A DNA stretch of 64,000 bases from Burhinus oedicnemus (Eukaryota; Chordata; Aves; Charadriiformes; Burhinidae): positions 599,935-663,934 of the forward strand of contig VFFE01007217.1 of NCBI GenBank assembly GCA_008921705.1. The letters run 5' to 3'. The first letter of the stretch is position 1; each line of letters begins with the position of its first letter. The position numbers and the translations under genes were made by a program. The notes under the pieces were generated by a model. That model searched no databases. It was not told the DNA's origin and saw nothing but the letters and a program-made list of their open reading frames with translations. Below are positions 62,090 through 64,000 of this stretch, piece after piece.

Positions 62090-64000
62090 TATGTTGACAT
62101 ACATATGGGCCCCATATGCCGATCAGATCCATCACACAGGGAAGTCTGCTGCCTCCCTTGGGCCTGGGTTAGGGATATCACTAGGAAACTCCCTGGTCTG
62201 GTACGGCCCTCTGGTTATTATCCACTCCTGGTTGTGCAAGTGGGCTGTGATAAGGTTGCAGTCAGTAGTCCAAAAGTGATTAAAAAGGACTTCAGGGCAC
62301 TGGGGCGACTGGTTGAGGGATCAGGAGCACAGGTACTGTTTTCCTCAATCCGTTCAGTGGCACGGAAGGACACTGAGAGGAACAGGAAAACACACCTTTT
62401 AAACACACGGCTCAGAGGCTGGTGCCACTGGTGGAATTTTGGTTTTGATCACGGGGAGGTTTACATGGCTCCGGGCCTGCTGGCAACAGATGGAATTCAG
62501 CTGTCTCAAAGAGGGAAAAGGATCCTCACTCATGAGATGGCAGGGCTCATTGAGAGGGCTTTAAACTAGGTACGAAGGGGGAAGGAGATAGAATCAAGCT
62601 CGTTAGAGATGAGCCTAGGGGCAGCATGCCAATATTGGGGGAGAAATTGATAGCCCAGCTCAAGTGCATCTACACCAATGCACGCAGCATGGGCAACAAA
62701 CAGGAGGAGCTGGAAGCCATTGTGAAGCAGGATAGTTACAATATAGTTGCCATCACAGAAACATGGTGGGATGACTCTTATGAGTGGAATGCTGCAATGG
62801 ATGGCTATAAGCTCTTCAGAAGGGATAGGCAGGGAAGGAGAGGTGGTGGGGTGGCTCTATATGTTAGGGAGTGTTTTGATTATATAGAGCTCAATGACTG
62901 TGAAGGCGAGGTCGAGTGCTTATGGGTAAGGATGAAGGGGAAGGCCAACAAGGCAGATATCCTGCTGGGAGTCTGTTATAGACCACCCAATCAGGATGAA
63001 GCAATAGACGAAGCATTCTACAAGCGGCTGACGGCAGTCTTGCAATCCCCAGCCCTTGTCTTAGTGGGGGACTTCAACTTACCAGACATCTGATGGAAAT
63101 ACAACACAGCAGAGAGGAAACAGTCTAGGCGATTCCTGGAGTGTGTGGAAGATAACTTCCTGACACAACTGGTAAGTGAGCCTACTAGGGGAGGTGCCTT
63201 GCTAGACCTGCTGCTCACAAATAGAGAAGATCTGGTGGGTGATGTGGTGGTCGGAGGCTGTCTTGGGCTTAGCGACCATGAAATGATAAAGTTCTCGATT
63301 CTTGGTGAAGTAAGGAGGGGGGTCAGCAAAACCACTACCATAGACTTCCGGAAGGCAGACTTCAGCCTGTTCAGGGCACTTGTTAAGAGAGTCCCTTGGG
63401 AGACAGTTCTGAAGGGCAAAGGGGTCCAGGAAGGCTGGACATTCTTCAAGAAGGAAGTCTTAGAGGCGCAGGAGCAGGCTGTCCTCGTGTGTCGTAAGAT
63501 GAATTGGCGGGGAAGACGACCGGCCTGGCTGAACAGGGAGCTCTTGCTGGGACTCAGGAAAAAAAGGAGAGTTTACCACCTTTGGAAGAAGAGGCAGGCA
63601 ACGCAAGCAGAGTATAGGGATCTAGTTAGGTCATGCAGAAAAAACATCAGAAAGGCGAAAGAACAGCTAGAACTTAATCTGGCCACTTTTGTAAGAGATA
63701 AAAAAAAGGTTTTTACAAATACATTAACAACAAAAAGAGAGCCAGGGAGAATCTCCACCCCGTATTGGATGCGGAGGGGAAGATTGTCAACAAGGATGAG
63801 GAGAAGGCTGAGGTACTTAATGCCTTCTTTGCCTCAGTCTTTAATAGTAAGACCAGTCATCCTCAGGGTATTCAGCCCCCTGAGCTGGAAGACAGGGATG
63901 AAGAACAGAATAAACCCTCCATAATCCAAGAGGAAGCAGTTAGTGACCTGCTACACCAACTGGACAGCCACAAGTCTATGGGCCCAGATGGGATCCACCC
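62090..64000 (+). mobile_element. CR1 LINE, 5' truncated, running off the window
   Basis: The copy lies antisense to CCDC88C inside its intron. It starts within the ORF1 esterase-like domain (about 62090-62569; the expected DGIHLS motif reads DGIQLS) and continues into ORF2 from about 62626. There the endonuclease motifs TNARSMGN, ITETWWDD, YRPPNQDE, GDFNLPDI and SDHEMIKF are seen. ORF2 is broken by TGA at 63091-63093 (after PDI, where a Cys codon is usual) and by a frameshift at the A-run near 63700. The frame then continues as FFASVFNSKTSH to the last bases (SMGPDGIHP). The reverse transcriptase would lie beyond 64000. It is better preserved than the copy at 36440 but inactive. Confidence 0.92.

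Noticed and set aside
62018..62569. Open frame of 183 codons on the plus strand as a host gene
   Set aside because: From about 62090 on it is the CR1 ORF1 esterase-like domain; the first codons are flanking intron.
1..64000. Bacterial-type systems such as operons, CRISPR arrays or toxin loci
   Set aside because: The window is vertebrate nuclear DNA with introns and CR1 repeats; no such structure is present.

Overview
The window is a piece of vertebrate nuclear genome, almost certainly from a bird. Genes are split by introns with GT..AG boundaries, spacing is large, and the interspersed repeats are CR1 LINEs whose 3' ends carry the tail ending in ATTCTATGATTCTA that is typical of avian genomes. 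No species can be named from the sequence. A run of 20 Ns at 22898-22917 marks an assembly gap.

Three neighbouring protein genes are recognisable. From left to right they are the last three coding exons of DGLUCY (mitochondrial D-glutamate cyclase, + strand, 3475-9668), the single-exon coding region of the proton-sensing receptor GPR68 (OGR1, - strand, 14179-15225), and the 3' end of CCDC88C (Daple, - strand, seven exons between 50086 and 61128, continuing off the right edge). The order and orientations match human chromosome 14q32.11 as I remember it. DGLUCY and GPR68 converge tail to tail. GPR68 and CCDC88C point the same way and are separated by about 33 kb of non-coding DNA.

The rest is introns and intergenic DNA with repeats: a long but 3'-truncated CR1 on the - strand (about 36440-39500), a second CR1 on the + strand running off the right edge (about 62090-64000), several CR1 3' tails, one probable ancient MIR SINE, and short simple repeats.

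The most unusual observation is the state of CCDC88C. Seven consecutive C-terminal exons can be placed by conserved residues, splice sites and matching phases, but three carry disruptions. One has three in-frame stops (59971-60212), one is a base too long at an A-run beside its donor (55935-56118), and the exon with the G-alpha-binding motif has a stop plus a frame change (53550-53852). The last exon is nevertheless open for 338 codons and ends in Y-R-C-V instead of the Y-G-C-V I recall for mammals. This could be recent decay, a truncated Daple lacking its G-protein and PDZ-binding parts, unusual splicing, or partly an assembly problem. I found no other system that looks new.
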